From assembly GCF_001976145.1 (NCBI RefSeq), contig NZ_MOXD01000015.1, positions 1-64,000 of the forward strand: a DNA stretch of 64,000 bases, read 5' to 3'. Both the position numbers and the translations under genes were made by a program. Shown here in pieces: positions 37,931 through 47,890 of the stretch. Source of the DNA: Serratia oryzae. GTDB taxonomy: Bacteria > Pseudomonadota > Gammaproteobacteria > Enterobacterales > Enterobacteriaceae. The notes beneath the pieces were generated by a model, which was not told the origin of the DNA, did not search any database, and saw only the letters and a program-made list of their open reading frames with translations. Each line of letters opens with the position of its first letter. Within the stretch, counting starts at the first letter, position 1.

Positions 37931-39346
37931 ATGAAAATCAAAACCCGTTTCGCACCGAGCCCGACCGGTTATCTCCACGTCGGCGGTGCCCGTACTGCGC
38001 TTTACTCCTGGTTGTTCACCCGCCACGCCGGTGGTGAGTTTGTGTTGCGTATTGAAGATACCGATCTCGAACGCTCAACCCAGGATGCGATCGACGCAAT
38101 TATGGATGGCATGAACTGGTTGAACCTGGATTGGGATGAAGGCCCCTATTTCCAGACCAAACGTTTCGATCGCTATAACGCGGTGATCGACGAAATGCTG
38201 GAACAGGGCACGGCTTATAAATGCTATTGCTCCAAAGAGCGTCTGGAAGCGTTACGTGAAACCCAAATGGAAAACGGCGAAAAGCCGCGCTATGACGGCC
38301 ATTGCCGTGACAGCCAGTGCAGCCATGCCGCTGATGAGCCCCACGTGGTGCGTTTCCGTAACCCGCAGGAAGGCTCGGTTATTTTTGATGATAAAATCCG
38401 TGGCCCGATCGAGTTCAGCAACCAGGAACTGGACGATCTGATCATTCGCCGCACCGACGGCGCACCAACCTATAACTTCTGCGTGGTGGTTGATGACTGG
38501 GATATGGAAATTACCCATGTGATCCGCGGCGAAGACCATATCAACAACACGCCGCGCCAGATCAACATCCTGAAAGCGCTGGGCGCACCGGTGCCTGAGT
38601 ATGCTCACGTCTCGATGATTCTGGGCGATGACGGTAAAAAGTTGTCCAAACGCCACGGCGCAGTCGGGGTGATGCAGTATCGTGATGATGGCTACCTGCC
38701 GCAGGCGTTGCTGAACTATCTGGTGCGCTTGGGGTGGTCCCATGGCGATCAAGAAATCTTCTCGATTGACGAGATGAAGGCGCTGTTCACGCTGGAAGCA
38801 ATCAATAAATCCGCCAGTGCTTTCAACACTGAAAAATTGCAGTGGCTGAATCATCACTACATTAACCATATGCCAGCGGAAGAAGTGGCCGTGTATCTGG
38901 CATGGCATATCGAACAGCAGGGGATTGAAACCCGTAACGGTCCGGAACTGAAAGATATCGTTAAGCTGCTGGGTGAGCGTTGCAAAACGCTGAAGGAAAT
39001 GGCGGAGTCATGCCACTACTTCTATCAGGACTTCAGCGAGTTTGATGCTGATGCCGCGAAGAAACACCTGCGCCCGGTTGCGCGCCAACCGCTGGAGGCG
39101 GTGCGTGCCAAACTGGCCGCGATTACCGATTGGACGCCGGGAAATGTGCATGATGCCATTCAGGGCACGGCGGACGAACTGGGCGTCGGCATGGGTAAAG
39201 TGGGGATGCCGCTGCGCGTTGCGGTCACCGGTGTTGGTCAATCACCGGGCATGGACGTTACCGTGCAGGCTATCGGCCAGGCGCGTTCCCTGAAGCGTAT
39301 CGATCAGGCGCTGGCCTATATCGCCGAGCGCGAAGCCCAGGCCTGA
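37931..39346 (+). CDS. gltX: Glutamyl-tRNA synthetase
   Basis: Class I aminoacyl-tRNA synthetase that charges tRNA-Glu in the cytoplasm. The 471-residue protein, the same length as in E. coli, has the HIGH-type motif [10 protein letters not shown] (9-18), a CYC zinc-site segment near residue 98-100, and the KMSKS-type motif KKLSKRHG starting at residue 236. The start at MKIKTRF is chosen by family agreement; GTG at 37922 would add three residues. It is divergent from the valine/lysine tRNA operon, as in E. coli. Confidence 0.97.
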   Translation: MKIKTRFAPSPTGYLHVGGARTALYSWLFTRHAGGEFVLRIEDTDLERSTQDAIDAIMDGMNWLNLDWDEGPYFQTKRFDRYNAVIDEMLEQGTAYKCYCSKERLEALRETQMENGEKPRYDGHCRDSQCSHAADEPHVVRFRNPQEGSVIFDDKIRGPIEFSNQELDDLIIRRTDGAPTYNFCVVVDDWDMEITHVIRGEDHINNTPRQINILKALGAPVPEYAHVSMILGDDGKKLSKRHGAVGVMQYRDDGYLPQALLNYLVRLGWSHGDQEIFSIDEMKALFTLEAINKSASAFNTEKLQWLNHHYINHMPAEEVAVYLAWHIEQQGIETRNGPELKDIVKLLGERCKTLKEMAESCHYFYQDFSEFDADAAKKHLRPVARQPLEAVRAKLAAITDWTPGNVHDAIQGTADELGVGMGKVGMPLRVAVTGVGQSPGMDVTVQAIGQARSLKRIDQALAYIAEREAQA

Positions 39347-39373
39347 TGATTCCCGTTAGCATCTGAAGCCGAT

Positions 39374-39407
39374 AAGCCCTGTAAAGCGATTTGCAGGGCT
39401 TTTTTTA
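39374..39407 (+). terminator. gltX terminator
   Basis: An 8-bp stem (39374-39381 with 39394-39401) is followed directly by a run of T residues, 28 bases after the stop codon. Confidence 0.85.
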
Positions 39408-39503
39408 TCCGGTTTATTTTTGCCCATAATGATGATTTTTTAGCGCTAAACGCGCTGATTTGGCGGCTTTTTCAGCGCTTGATCGAGGAATTCAATTTAG
39501 CCG

Positions 39504-39532
39504 TTGACAGTTTTTCAGGGGTTTCATATTAT
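39504..39532 (+). promoter_or_regulatory. Promoter of the tRNA-Ala operon
   Basis: A perfect TTGACA and TATTAT are separated by 17 bases, followed by the GC-rich discriminator GCGCCCC, 34 bases before the first tRNA-Ala. The discriminator suggests stringent control. Confidence 0.85.
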
Positions 39533-39566
39533 GCGCCCCGTTCACAGGACTTTATGATTGTGGATT

Positions 39567-39642
<76 letters not shown>

Positions 39643-39704
39643 ACCTTTCTCAGTGAAGGTGGGTGTTAAACACCGTAACGCCGGTTAATGCGTACCACAC
39701 TTGT

Positions 39705-39780
<76 letters not shown>

Positions 39781-39786
39781 CCATTT

Positions 39787-39814
39787 AAAAAGCCGGCCTT
39801 TGGGTCGGCTTTTT
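39787..39814 (+). terminator. tRNA-Ala operon terminator
   Basis: A 7-bp stem (AAAGCCG/CGGCTTT), extended by three further pairs including one G-T, is followed by T residues. It begins just after the second tRNA. Confidence 0.85.
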
Positions 39815-39853
39815 GCTTTCCAGTGTTTTCTTCGGCTCAAATTATAGATAATA

Positions 39854-39877
39854 AAAAAGCCACCGAAGTGGCTTTTT
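39854..39877 (-). terminator. nupC terminator
   Basis: A perfect 10-bp stem (39854-39863 with 39868-39877) around a CGAA loop, with A and T runs. It sits 16 bases beyond the nupC stop and may also back up the tRNA terminator. Confidence 0.85.
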
Positions 39878-39892
39878 CTGAGTGTTAAACGA

Positions 39893-41080
39893 TCAGCCCA
39901 ATACCAACCCGGCAATGGAAGCAGACAGAATGCTCACCAGGGTAGAGCCGTAAACCAACTTCAGCCCAAAGCGTGACACTACGTTACCCTGTTGTTCGTT
40001 CAGCCCTTTGATCGCCCCGGCAACGATGCCGATAGAAGAGAAGTTGGCGAAAGACACCAGGAACACGGACAGAATGCCCAGGCTACGCGGTGACAGCTCC
40101 GCAGACATTTTCTGCAGTTCCATCATAGCGACGAATTCGTTGGAAACCAGCTTGGTGGCCATGATACTGCCCACTTGCAACGCTTCGTGCTGCGGGATCC
40201 CCATAATCCAGGCGAATGGATAGAAGAAGTAACCGAGGATGTCCTGGAAGCTCAAGCCAAAGATGGCGCTGAACAGGCCGTTAAGTGCGGCAATCAGGGC
40301 GATAAAGCCAATCAGCATGGCTGCCACAATAATGGCAACCTTGAAGCCTGCCAGAATGTATTCCCCCAACATTTCAAAGAAGCTCTGGCCTTCGTGCAGG
40401 TTGCCCAGGTGCAGTTCTTCTTCATTATTAGTGTTATAAGGGTTGACCAGGGAAAGCACGATAAAGGTGCTGAACATGTTCAATACCAATGCGGCCACGA
40501 CATATTTCGCATCCAGCATGGTCATGTAAGCACCCACGATGGACATGGATACCGTCGACATCGCGGTAGCCGCCATGGTGTACATGCGTTTTTCAGACAT
40601 CTTGCCGAGGATATCCTTATAGGCAATGAAGTTTTCAGACTGGCCGAGGATCAACGAACTGACGGCGTTGAAGGATTCCAGTTTCCCCATGCCGTTCACT
40701 TTCGACAGCACGGTACCGATAATGCGGATAATAAACGGCAGCACCTTAATGTATTGCAGAATACCGATCAGCGCAGAGATAAACACGATGGGGCACAATA
40801 CCTTCAGGAAGAAGAAGGCCAAACCTTTGTCACCCATACCGCCGAACACAAAATCAGTCCCTTGACCTGCAAACCCGAGCAGCTTGTCAAACAGCGCCGC
40901 AAATCCTTTAACAAAGCCTAAACCCGCTTCCGAATGCAGGAAGAAATAGGCCAGTAATACTTCAATAACCAATAACTGGATAACATAGCGAATGCGGATG
41001 CTTTTGCGATCGCGGCACACTAACAGTGCCAGGATCGCGACCACCACCAACGCTAACGCAAAGTGCGCAATAGGGGACAT
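39893..41080 (-). CDS. nupC: Nucleoside:proton symporter
   Basis: Inner-membrane concentrative nucleoside transporter that imports pyrimidine nucleosides and adenosine. The 395-residue protein has about nine to ten membrane helices and the CNT motifs [43 protein letters not shown] and [18 protein letters not shown]. Length matches E. coli NupC (400). It is divergent from mntH as in E. coli. Confidence 0.95.
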   Translation of the reverse strand: MSPIAHFALALVVVAILALLVCRDRKSIRIRYVIQLLVIEVLLAYFFLHSEAGLGFVKGFAALFDKLLGFAGQGTDFVFGGMGDKGLAFFFLKVLCPIVFISALIGILQYIKVLPFIIRIIGTVLSKVNGMGKLESFNAVSSLILGQSENFIAYKDILGKMSEKRMYTMAATAMSTVSMSIVGAYMTMLDAKYVVAALVLNMFSTFIVLSLVNPYNTNNEEELHLGNLHEGQSFFEMLGEYILAGFKVAIIVAAMLIGFIALIAALNGLFSAIFGLSFQDILGYFFYPFAWIMGIPQHEALQVGSIMATKLVSNEFVAMMELQKMSAELSPRSLGILSVFLVSFANFSSIGIVAGAIKGLNEQQGNVVSRFGLKLVYGSTLVSILSASIAGLVLG

Positions 41081-41459
41081 GTTTGCTCCAAATTTGAGGC
41101 AGGCTGAATTTCGGTTGTCATTTTATGTAACGCCGCATTTAAAAACGAGATATCCATTGCAAATGTAGAAAGTCATTGTCAGGAAAATCTCAAGTCATTA
41201 CGGTAAAACAACTGAGATCACAATGTTAATAAATTTGCGCGTAAGTAGCATTTTTGTGCTAATTTGGCTATTAAGCGCTCTTCGCTCTTTACACCCTGTT
41301 CTGGGGGGAAGAAACGCTAAGATTTCAGGCGATCTGTTCGGTAAATCCTTCGTTGCCAGCTATCACAGAGATAAGTGTTACCGGTTATAAATGCATTTGA
41401 TAATCATTATCATTTGTGTAAGATGAAAGTAAGCGTAACATGAGTAAGGGCTTCACGAT
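41081..41459. other. nupC-mntH divergent intergenic region
   Basis: 379 bases with no ORF. Near mntH is a Fur-box-like site (separate entry). On the nupC side a single CRP-like half-site (GATCACA, around 41216) lies amid AT-rich DNA; E. coli nupC is under CRP/CytR control, but a full CRP palindrome was not found here. Confidence 0.4.
41393..41411. promoter_or_regulatory. Fur-box-like site upstream of mntH
   Basis: Contains TGATAATCATTATC and matches the Fur consensus at about 15 of 19 positions, 48 bases before mntH. E. coli mntH is repressed by both Fur and MntR; no clear MntR palindrome was seen here. Confidence 0.75.
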
Positions 41460-42695
41460 ATGCTGAACAGCCGCGTAGTTGACAGTGCTTCCAGTCGCTC
41501 ATCCAGAAAGGCCAAACTTTCTCTGATGGGCCCCGCGTTTATTGCGGCCATCGGCTATATCGATCCCGGTAACTTTGCCACCAATATCCAATCCGGCGCA
41601 TCTTTCGGCTACCAGCTGCTGTGGGTCGTGGTCTGGGCTAACGTCATGGCGATGCTGATCCAGCTGCTTTCTGCCAAACTGGGCATTGCCACGGACAAAA
41701 ACCTGGCCGAACATATCCGCGATCGTTTTCCGCGCCCCATCGTATGGGCTTACTGGGTGCAGGCAGAGATTATTGCGATCGCCACCGATCTGGCCGAATT
41801 TATCGGCGCGGCGATCGGTTTTAAAATGTTGCTGGGTGTGTCGTTGCTGGAGGGCACCGTTCTCACCGGTATTGCTACCTTCCTGATCCTGATGCTGCAA
41901 AAACGTGGGCAGAAACCGTTGGAACTGGTGATCGGCGGCCTGCTGCTGTTTGTGGCGGCGGCCTATATTGTCGAAATGGTCTTTTCCCAGCCGCAGTTGA
42001 GTGGGTTGTTGAGAGGGATGGCAATACCGGATTTGCCCAACAGCGATGCGGTATTCCTTGCCGCTGGTGTGCTGGGGGCCACGATCATGCCGCACGTGAT
42101 TTATCTGCACTCTTCGCTGACGCAAACGGCAGGTAAACATACGCGAGCCGAACGCTATGCTTCGACCAAAATCGACGTAGCGCTAGCGATGATCATTGCC
42201 GGTTTTGTCAATCTGGCGATGATGGCTACCGCAGCCGCTGCTTTTCACTTTAACGGCCACAGCGGCATTGCCGATCTCGATCAGGCCTATCTGACGTTGC
42301 AGCCGCTGTTGGGTAATGCCGCTGCAACCATCTTTGGTTTGAGCCTGGTGGCTGCCGGCCTTTCTTCTACCGTAGTGGGAACCTTGGCGGGGCAGGTGGT
42401 GATGCAGGGATTCGTGAATTTCTATATCCCGCTCTGGGTGCGGCGAGTGGTCACCATGTTGCCGTCGTTTATCGTTGTGATGATGGGGCTGGATGCCACA
42501 CGTATTCTGGTGCTGAGCCAGGTGGTGCTGAGTTTTGGCATCGCCTTGGCGCTGGTGCCGCTGCTGGCGTTCACCGGTAACCGCGAACTGATGGGGGATT
42601 TAGTTAACAGCCGCACCATTCAGTATGTTGGTAAACTGATTGTGCTGGTGGTGGTGGGGCTAAACGGTTACCTGTTGATTAGCAACGTGATTTAA
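41460..42695 (+). CDS. mntH: Proton-coupled manganese transporter (Nramp)
   Basis: Inner-membrane Mn(II) importer that also carries Fe(II). The 411-residue Nramp protein has the metal-binding motif DPGN (35-38), [16 protein letters not shown] and MPH in [11 protein letters not shown], with about eleven helices. Length matches E. coli (412). Control by iron is suggested by the upstream Fur-like site. Confidence 0.96.
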   Translation: MLNSRVVDSASSRSSRKAKLSLMGPAFIAAIGYIDPGNFATNIQSGASFGYQLLWVVVWANVMAMLIQLLSAKLGIATDKNLAEHIRDRFPRPIVWAYWVQAEIIAIATDLAEFIGAAIGFKMLLGVSLLEGTVLTGIATFLILMLQKRGQKPLELVIGGLLLFVAAAYIVEMVFSQPQLSGLLRGMAIPDLPNSDAVFLAAGVLGATIMPHVIYLHSSLTQTAGKHTRAERYASTKIDVALAMIIAGFVNLAMMATAAAAFHFNGHSGIADLDQAYLTLQPLLGNAAATIFGLSLVAAGLSSTVVGTLAGQVVMQGFVNFYIPLWVRRVVTMLPSFIVVMMGLDATRILVLSQVVLSFGIALALVPLLAFTGNRELMGDLVNSRTIQYVGKLIVLVVVGLNGYLLISNVI

Positions 42696-42702
42696 ATCCG
42701 GC

Positions 42703-42731
42703 AAAGCACCGGCATCAAGCCGGTGCTTTTG
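42703..42731 (+). terminator. mntH terminator
   Basis: A perfect 11-bp stem (42703-42713 with 42719-42729) with flanking A and T residues, 7 bases after the stop. It can serve the convergent aldo/keto reductase gene as well. Confidence 0.85.
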
Positions 42732-42738
42732 TAAGCGA

Positions 42739-43728
42739 TTACATCAAAATAGTGTCGATCTCGGCAATGTCCTCGGCGGTAAATGCGCGATTAGCCAGCA
42801 TACCCACCGCATCTTCAATCTGGCTGGTTTTACTGGCACCAATTAAAACGGACGTGACACGATCGTTGCGCAATACCCAGGCCAGCGCCATTTGTGACAG
42901 CTTCTGCCCACGTTGTTCAGCCAGAGCATTCAGGCGGCGAACTTTCTGCAACTTCTCTTCGGTGAGCTGTTCGGGCTTCAGGAATCGGCTACTGCTGGCC
43001 GCCCGCGAATCCTGCGGAATGCCGTGCAGGTAACGATCGGTCAGAATTCCTCCTGCCAGCGGTGAAAAAGCGATAGAACCCACACCATGGGTTTCCAGCG
43101 TATCCAACAGTTCCGGCTCTACCCAGCGTTCAAACATGGAGTATTTCGGCTGGTGAATCACGCACGGCGTGCCGAGCTGTTGCAGAAGAGTAAAAGCCTG
43201 CCGCGCCAGATCGGCCGGGTAGTTCGACAGCCCGATGTACAGCGCTTTACCCTGACGCACCAGCAAATCGAGAGCCGCCATGGTTTCTTCCAGCGGGGTA
43301 TCCGGATCTGGGCGGTGGTGGTAGAAGATATCCACGTAATCGAGATCCATCCGCTTCAGGCTTTGATTCAAACTGGCGACCAGGTATTTCTTCGATCCCC
43401 AATCACCGTAAGGGCCTTGCCACATGGTGTAACCTGCCTTGGAGGAGATAATCAGCTCATCGCGATAAGGCTTGAGATCGTTATGCAGAATGCGGCCGAA
43501 ATTCTCTTCGGCAGACCCCGGCGGCGGCCCATAGTTATTGGCCAGATCAAAATGGGTAATACCGAGATCGAAAGCGCGGCACACCAGGTTGCGCGCATTA
43601 TCATACAGCGTGCTATCACCAAAGTTGTGCCACATCCCCAGTGAAACTGCAGGGAGCTTCAGCCCGCTGCGGCCACAGCGGCGGTATTCCATATCCTGAT
43701 AACGCGCAGAGTCTGCTTGATAGACCAT
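42739..43728 (-). CDS. Aldo/keto reductase, YghZ/Gpr type
   Basis: Cytoplasmic NADPH-dependent reductase. The 329-residue protein contains FDLGITHFDLANNYGPPPGSAEENFG, with the catalytic Asp and Tyr, then ELIISSKAGYTMW, LDYVDIFYHHRPD and SVLIGASKTSQIEDAV. It is close to E. coli YghZ, which reduces L-glyceraldehyde 3-phosphate and methylglyoxal, so a detoxification role is likely. The start at MVYQADSARY has AGGA upstream; a six-residue longer form is possible. It is convergent with mntH. Confidence 0.88.
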   Translation of the reverse strand: MVYQADSARYQDMEYRRCGRSGLKLPAVSLGMWHNFGDSTLYDNARNLVCRAFDLGITHFDLANNYGPPPGSAEENFGRILHNDLKPYRDELIISSKAGYTMWQGPYGDWGSKKYLVASLNQSLKRMDLDYVDIFYHHRPDPDTPLEETMAALDLLVRQGKALYIGLSNYPADLARQAFTLLQQLGTPCVIHQPKYSMFERWVEPELLDTLETHGVGSIAFSPLAGGILTDRYLHGIPQDSRAASSSRFLKPEQLTEEKLQKVRRLNALAEQRGQKLSQMALAWVLRNDRVTSVLIGASKTSQIEDAVGMLANRAFTAEDIAEIDTILM

Positions 43729-43961
43729 ACCAATCCTCATCGGCAAAAGTGAAAACGAGTTTCAATGTATGCGTTTTCATGGCAACCGTCAGCGCGCCCG
43801 ATCACGCAAATTCATCCACATGCCATTTATCCTTCCGAGGGCGATTCAGTACGCAGATGTAAAGTAAGGTTGCCAGTGCCCTTTTTAGGCGAAAGCTCGA
43901 AATTTGTGCAACATCTTCAATACTTAAAATTAACATCTCTACCTTCACGCAGGTAATGATC

Positions 43962-45623
43962 ATGAGCAAAAACTACACGGTGGCTGATTACCTCCTCGAT
44001 CGTTTAGCACAGATTGGCATTCGGCATTTCTTTGGTGTGCCGGGAGATTACAACCTGCAATTTCTCGATCATGTTATCGATCACCCACAAATCACCTGGG
44101 TAGGCTGCGCCAATGAGTTGAATGCCGCCTATGCTGCCGATGGTTACGCCCGTTGCAAACCGGCCGCGGCGTTGCTGACCACCTTTGGCGTGGGGGAACT
44201 GAGTGCGATTAACGGTATTGCTGGCAGCTACGCCGAGTATCTGCCGGTGATCCATGTGGTGGGTTCTCCGGCGCTGCGTGCGCAACGCGCCGGCGATCTG
44301 CTGCACCATTCCTTAGGAGATGGGGATTTCGGCCATTTTGCCCGTATGGCGAAAGAGGTAACCGTGGCGCAGGCCAACCTGACCGCCAGCAACGCCGAAG
44401 CAGAAATCGATCGCCTGTTGACTACCGCGCTGTTTGAACGGCGCCCAGTATACCTGCTGTTACCGAGCGATGTGGCTGAAGCTCCGCTGACTTCGCGCCC
44501 GGCGCCGCTGATGTTGCGCCAGCCGAACCTTTCCGATGCGTCGTTACAGGCATTTATCGCCGCTGCGCGGGAGAAACTGCAGGCGGCGCAGCGCGTTTCC
44601 CTGCTGGCGGATTTCCTTGCCGAACGATTTGGCGCAGAAACCGTACTGGAACAGTGGATGAATGAGGTAAATATTCCCCATTCAACCCTGCTGTTAGGCA
44701 AAAGCGTGTTGGATGAAAGCCATGCCTGTTTTACCGGCACCTATGCCGCAGCAGCCAGCGATCCTCAGGTAAAACAGTTGATTGAAGGTGCCGATGTGGT
44801 GATTAACGTTGGCGTGCGCTTTACCGATACCATCACGGCAGGGTTCAGCCACAATTTGCCCAATGAGAAATGTATCGATATCCAACCCTTTGAAGCGCGG
44901 GTAGGGCAGCAGGTGTTCAGCCAGATCCCGATGCGTGACGCGGTCAAAGCCCTGCATCAATTAACGCTGTCGTTAGCCAAGCAGTGGCAGTTGCCCGCCA
45001 TCAAACGCCCCTTATTGCCGGATCCGAACGGCAGTGGCTTGGATCAGCATGGCTTTTGGCAGCAAATGCAGAACTTCCTGCAACCGGGGGATATCCTGAT
45101 TGCCGATCAGGGAACCTCATGCTTTGGCGCCGCGTCGCTGAATCTGCCGCGAGGCTGCCGGTTCATCGTCCAATCCCTGTGGGGCTCGATCGGTTTTACG
45201 TTGCCAGCGGCGTTCGGCGTACAAACCGCCGAGCCGGATCGCCGGGTGCTGTTGCTGATTGGTGATGGTGCAGCCCAACTGACGATTCAGGAGCTGGGAT
45301 CGATGCTGCGCGATGGCCAAAAGCCGGTCGTTTTCCTGCTCAATAACAATGGCTATACCGTGGAGCGGGCAATCCACGGCCCGGAACAGCGCTATAACGA
45401 CATTGCCCAGTGGGACTGGACGCGGTTACCACAGGCGCTGTCGCTGGGGCATCAGGTGAAATGCCTGCACGTGAGTGAGCCTGAACAATTGTCTCAGGCG
45501 CTGGCTGAAGTGAATGGCCGTGAACAACTGGTGTTTATTGAAGTGATGCTGCCGAAGATGGATATTCCTGAATTGCTGGATACCATCTCCCGCGCCATTC
45601 AGTCGCGCAATGCCGCAGCCTGA
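43962..45623 (+). CDS. ipdC: Indolepyruvate decarboxylase (ThDP-dependent)
   Basis: Decarboxylates indole-3-pyruvate to indole-3-acetaldehyde, the key step of the indolepyruvate route to indole-3-acetic acid. The 553-residue protein has the catalytic Glu in [17 protein letters not shown], the HH motif in [11 protein letters not shown], and the ThDP/Mg motif [28 protein letters not shown]. GCAGG precedes ATG 43962 at good spacing; ATG 43956 is an alternative. Related phenylpyruvate or other 2-keto acid decarboxylases cannot be excluded. Its last 25 bases overlap the convergent LysR gene. Confidence 0.9.
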   Translation: [553 protein letters not shown]

Positions 45624-46489
45624 TCTTCGGCATTTTCCAACAGGCGATCCAACAGCCAAAACCCCGCCGGCCCCGGCGGGGTGAGTTTTGACCACACCGC
45701 ATCCACCGAAATCAGCTTGGGCCAGCCGCGTATTTTCAGCTCTGTCAGGCGCTGTTGCCCATACTGCTTCACCAGCCAGTGCGGCAGCACGGCCCAGCCG
45801 AACCCCTGTTCCGCCATTTCCAACAGCATCAGATAGCTGGGTGCCGACCACACCGGCCCCTGTGGCTTGGCGGCATCGCTGCCGGTATAGGTATTGAGAT
45901 AGAGCTGGCGGCTGTTGGCAAGGTGTGCCTGGGTGAGTGCCGGGATGCGTGTCAGCGGGTGTTCATGGGCGACAAACAGCCCCATTTCGGTCTGTTCCGG
46001 CAGCCTGGCGAAGGCGATATCGGGCGGATAACTCGGCTGCACCGCCAGCATCCCCAGATGCGCCCGGCCAATCTGCAACAGATCCAGCACGTCGTCGTCT
46101 TCGGCGATCATGCATTCCAGTTCAATATCCTGATAGCGCTGCTCGAAGTGTTTCAGCAAGTTATCGTGATGATTGGGCTGATAGGTATCGGAAAAGACGA
46201 TGGTTAAACGCGGTTCAACCCGATCGCCCAGCCGGATACTCAGCGCCTCAAGGCGTTCGCTGGCCGTGAGGATCTCCTGCACATGGCCGAGCACTTTGCG
46301 GCCAGCAGGGGTTAGCACCGGCTGGCGCGCCTCGCGATTGAACAGCGTCAACCCAAGATCGGCTTCCAGATTGGCGATAGCGGTACTGATGGTGGACTGG
46401 CTTTTGCGCAGCTTGCGCGCGGCGGCAGAAAACGATCCCAGCGCGGCCGCTTCAACAAACGCCTGCAAGGCTTCGGGAGAATAATGCAT
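45599..46489 (-). CDS. LysR-family transcriptional regulator
   Basis: The 296-residue protein has an N-terminal winged helix (1-~62: LQAFVEAAALGSFSAAARKLRKSQSTIS) and a C-terminal effector-binding domain. It is divergent from the PACE-family gene (99-base gap) and convergent with ipdC (25-base overlap). LysR regulators usually control the divergent neighbour, and a LysR regulator (AceR) controls the PACE protein AceI in Acinetobacter, so the PACE gene is the likeliest target. The ligand is unknown. Confidence 0.88.
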   Translation of the reverse strand: MHYSPEALQAFVEAAALGSFSAAARKLRKSQSTISTAIANLEADLGLTLFNREARQPVLTPAGRKVLGHVQEILTASERLEALSIRLGDRVEPRLTIVFSDTYQPNHHDNLLKHFEQRYQDIELECMIAEDDDVLDLLQIGRAHLGMLAVQPSYPPDIAFARLPEQTEMGLFVAHEHPLTRIPALTQAHLANSRQLYLNTYTGSDAAKPQGPVWSAPSYLMLLEMAEQGFGWAVLPHWLVKQYGQQRLTELKIRGWPKLISVDAVWSKLTPPGPAGFWLLDRLLENAEDQAAALRD

Positions 46490-46588
46490 AATATATCTAC
46501 TTTATCGATGGAACCCATTTTTAATCTACGCAAAAAAGCGATGATAATCACCCAACTTTTCCAGAAACAGTCAAAAAGCAGGTGATTT

Positions 46589-47041
46589 ATGCAATTGCAA
46601 AACAAGTCGTTGGTTGAACGCATCGTCCATGCCGTGGGTTTTGAGGCCATCGCTATCGCGATTTGTGCGCCGATCGGGGCGTGGTTACTTAATCGTTCAC
46701 TGCTACAGATGGGGAGCTTGACGATTATGCTGTCAACCGTCGCCATGCTGTGGAACATGACTTATAACACGGTGTTTGATCGGCTATGGCCGACCAGTCG
46801 CGTGGTGCGTAACCTGAAGGTGCGTATTTTTCATGCCCTGGGTTTTGAAGGCGGCTTTATCGTGATTGGTTTGCCGCTGGTTGCTCTGGTCATGAATATG
46901 TCGCTGGCCCAAGCCTTTATGCTGGAGATCGGTTTCTTCCTGTTCTTCCTGCCCTATACCCTGTGTTACAACTGGGTATACGATACCCTGCGTCAGCGCT
47001 GGTTTGAGCCGCGCCTGGCGGGATGTTCACGGACAAAATAA
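46589..47041 (+). CDS. PACE-family (bacterial transmembrane pair) membrane protein
   Basis: A 150-residue inner-membrane protein with four predicted helices arranged as two repeats, each starting with the family signature: ERIVHAVGFE (~10-19) and VRIFHALGFEG (~78-88). WNMTYNTVFD and YNWVYDTLR occur at matching positions. PACE proteins such as AceI export small cationic biocides or polyamines by proton exchange. It is divergent from the LysR gene. The racemase gene follows 13 bases later and may be co-transcribed. Confidence 0.88.
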   Translation: MQLQNKSLVERIVHAVGFEAIAIAICAPIGAWLLNRSLLQMGSLTIMLSTVAMLWNMTYNTVFDRLWPTSRVVRNLKVRIFHALGFEGGFIVIGLPLVALVMNMSLAQAFMLEIGFFLFFLPYTLCYNWVYDTLRQRWFEPRLAGCSRTK

Positions 47042-47054
47042 CCAGGAGAACATA

Positions 47055-47747
47055 ATGAAAGTGCTGGGCTTATTGGGCGGGATGAGCTGGGAATCCACCA
47101 TACCTTATTACCGGATGATCAACGAACAGGTGAAGGCCCGGCTCGGCGGTCTGCATTCGGCTAAAATCGTGCTCTACAGCGTCGATTTTCATGAGATTGA
47201 ACGTTTGCAGCATCAGGGGGATTGGGAGGGCGCAGGCCGCCTGCTGGCGAGTGCTGCCGCGTCGCTGCGTGCCGCCGGTGCTGAGGCGATCGTGATTTGT
47301 ACCAACACCATGCACAAAGTGGCCGATGTGGTTGAGCAGGCCAGCGGTTTGCCGTTGATCCACATCGCCGATGCCACCGCGCTGCAGGTGCGCCAGCAAA
47401 AGATCCGCCGCGTTGGGCTGCTGGGTACGCGTTTTACCATGGAACAGGATTTTTACCGTGGGCGCTTGCAGGATAAGTTTGATATTGAGGTGATCACGCC
47501 AGCCGAGGCCGATCGCGAGATCGTGCATCGCATCATTTATCAAGAACTGTGCCTGGGGAAGATTTGCGCTGCCTCGCGCGATGAGTATCGCCGGATTATG
47601 GGTAATCTGGAGCAACAGGGCGCGCAGGGCATTATTTTTGGCTGCACGGAAATCAGCCTGCTGGTGGGGGCAGAGGATGCTGCGGTACCGGTGTTTGACA
47701 CCACAGCTATTCATGCGCATGCGGCAGCGGAATATGCGCTGGCTTAG
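47055..47747 (+). CDS. Aspartate/glutamate racemase family protein, YgeA-like
   Basis: The 230-residue cofactor-independent racemase fold has two catalytic cysteines: VICTNTMHK (~80-88) and FGCTEISLL (~195-203). The N-terminal GLLGGMSWEST is typical of this group. Substrate is unknown; E. coli YgeA acts on several amino acids with low activity. The start at 47055 is fixed by AGGAG at 47044-47048; a longer frame overlaps the PACE gene. Confidence 0.88.
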   Translation: MKVLGLLGGMSWESTIPYYRMINEQVKARLGGLHSAKIVLYSVDFHEIERLQHQGDWEGAGRLLASAAASLRAAGAEAIVICTNTMHKVADVVEQASGLPLIHIADATALQVRQQKIRRVGLLGTRFTMEQDFYRGRLQDKFDIEVITPAEADREIVHRIIYQELCLGKICAASRDEYRRIMGNLEQQGAQGIIFGCTEISLLVGAEDAAVPVFDTTAIHAHAAAEYALA

Positions 47748-47890
47748 CCCTTATCCTGCGCTGGCTGAAACGATTTTTGTGATCCAGCTCGCTATTGAAC
47801 AGCGGGTAACAGAATGACGATTGTTGTTTCCGCGGTGTGATTTTACAGTGTAGCCAGTTTCTTATTACTTACTTTATGGAGAAAACACCG

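Noticed and set aside
40175-40921. A 248-codon plus-strand frame inside nupC
   Set aside because: It is antisense to an intact conserved transporter and is rich in His/Gln, as expected from antisense reading of membrane-protein codons.
41200-41230. CRP site upstream of nupC
   Set aside because: Only one half (GATCACA) fits; the other half does not match at the required spacing.
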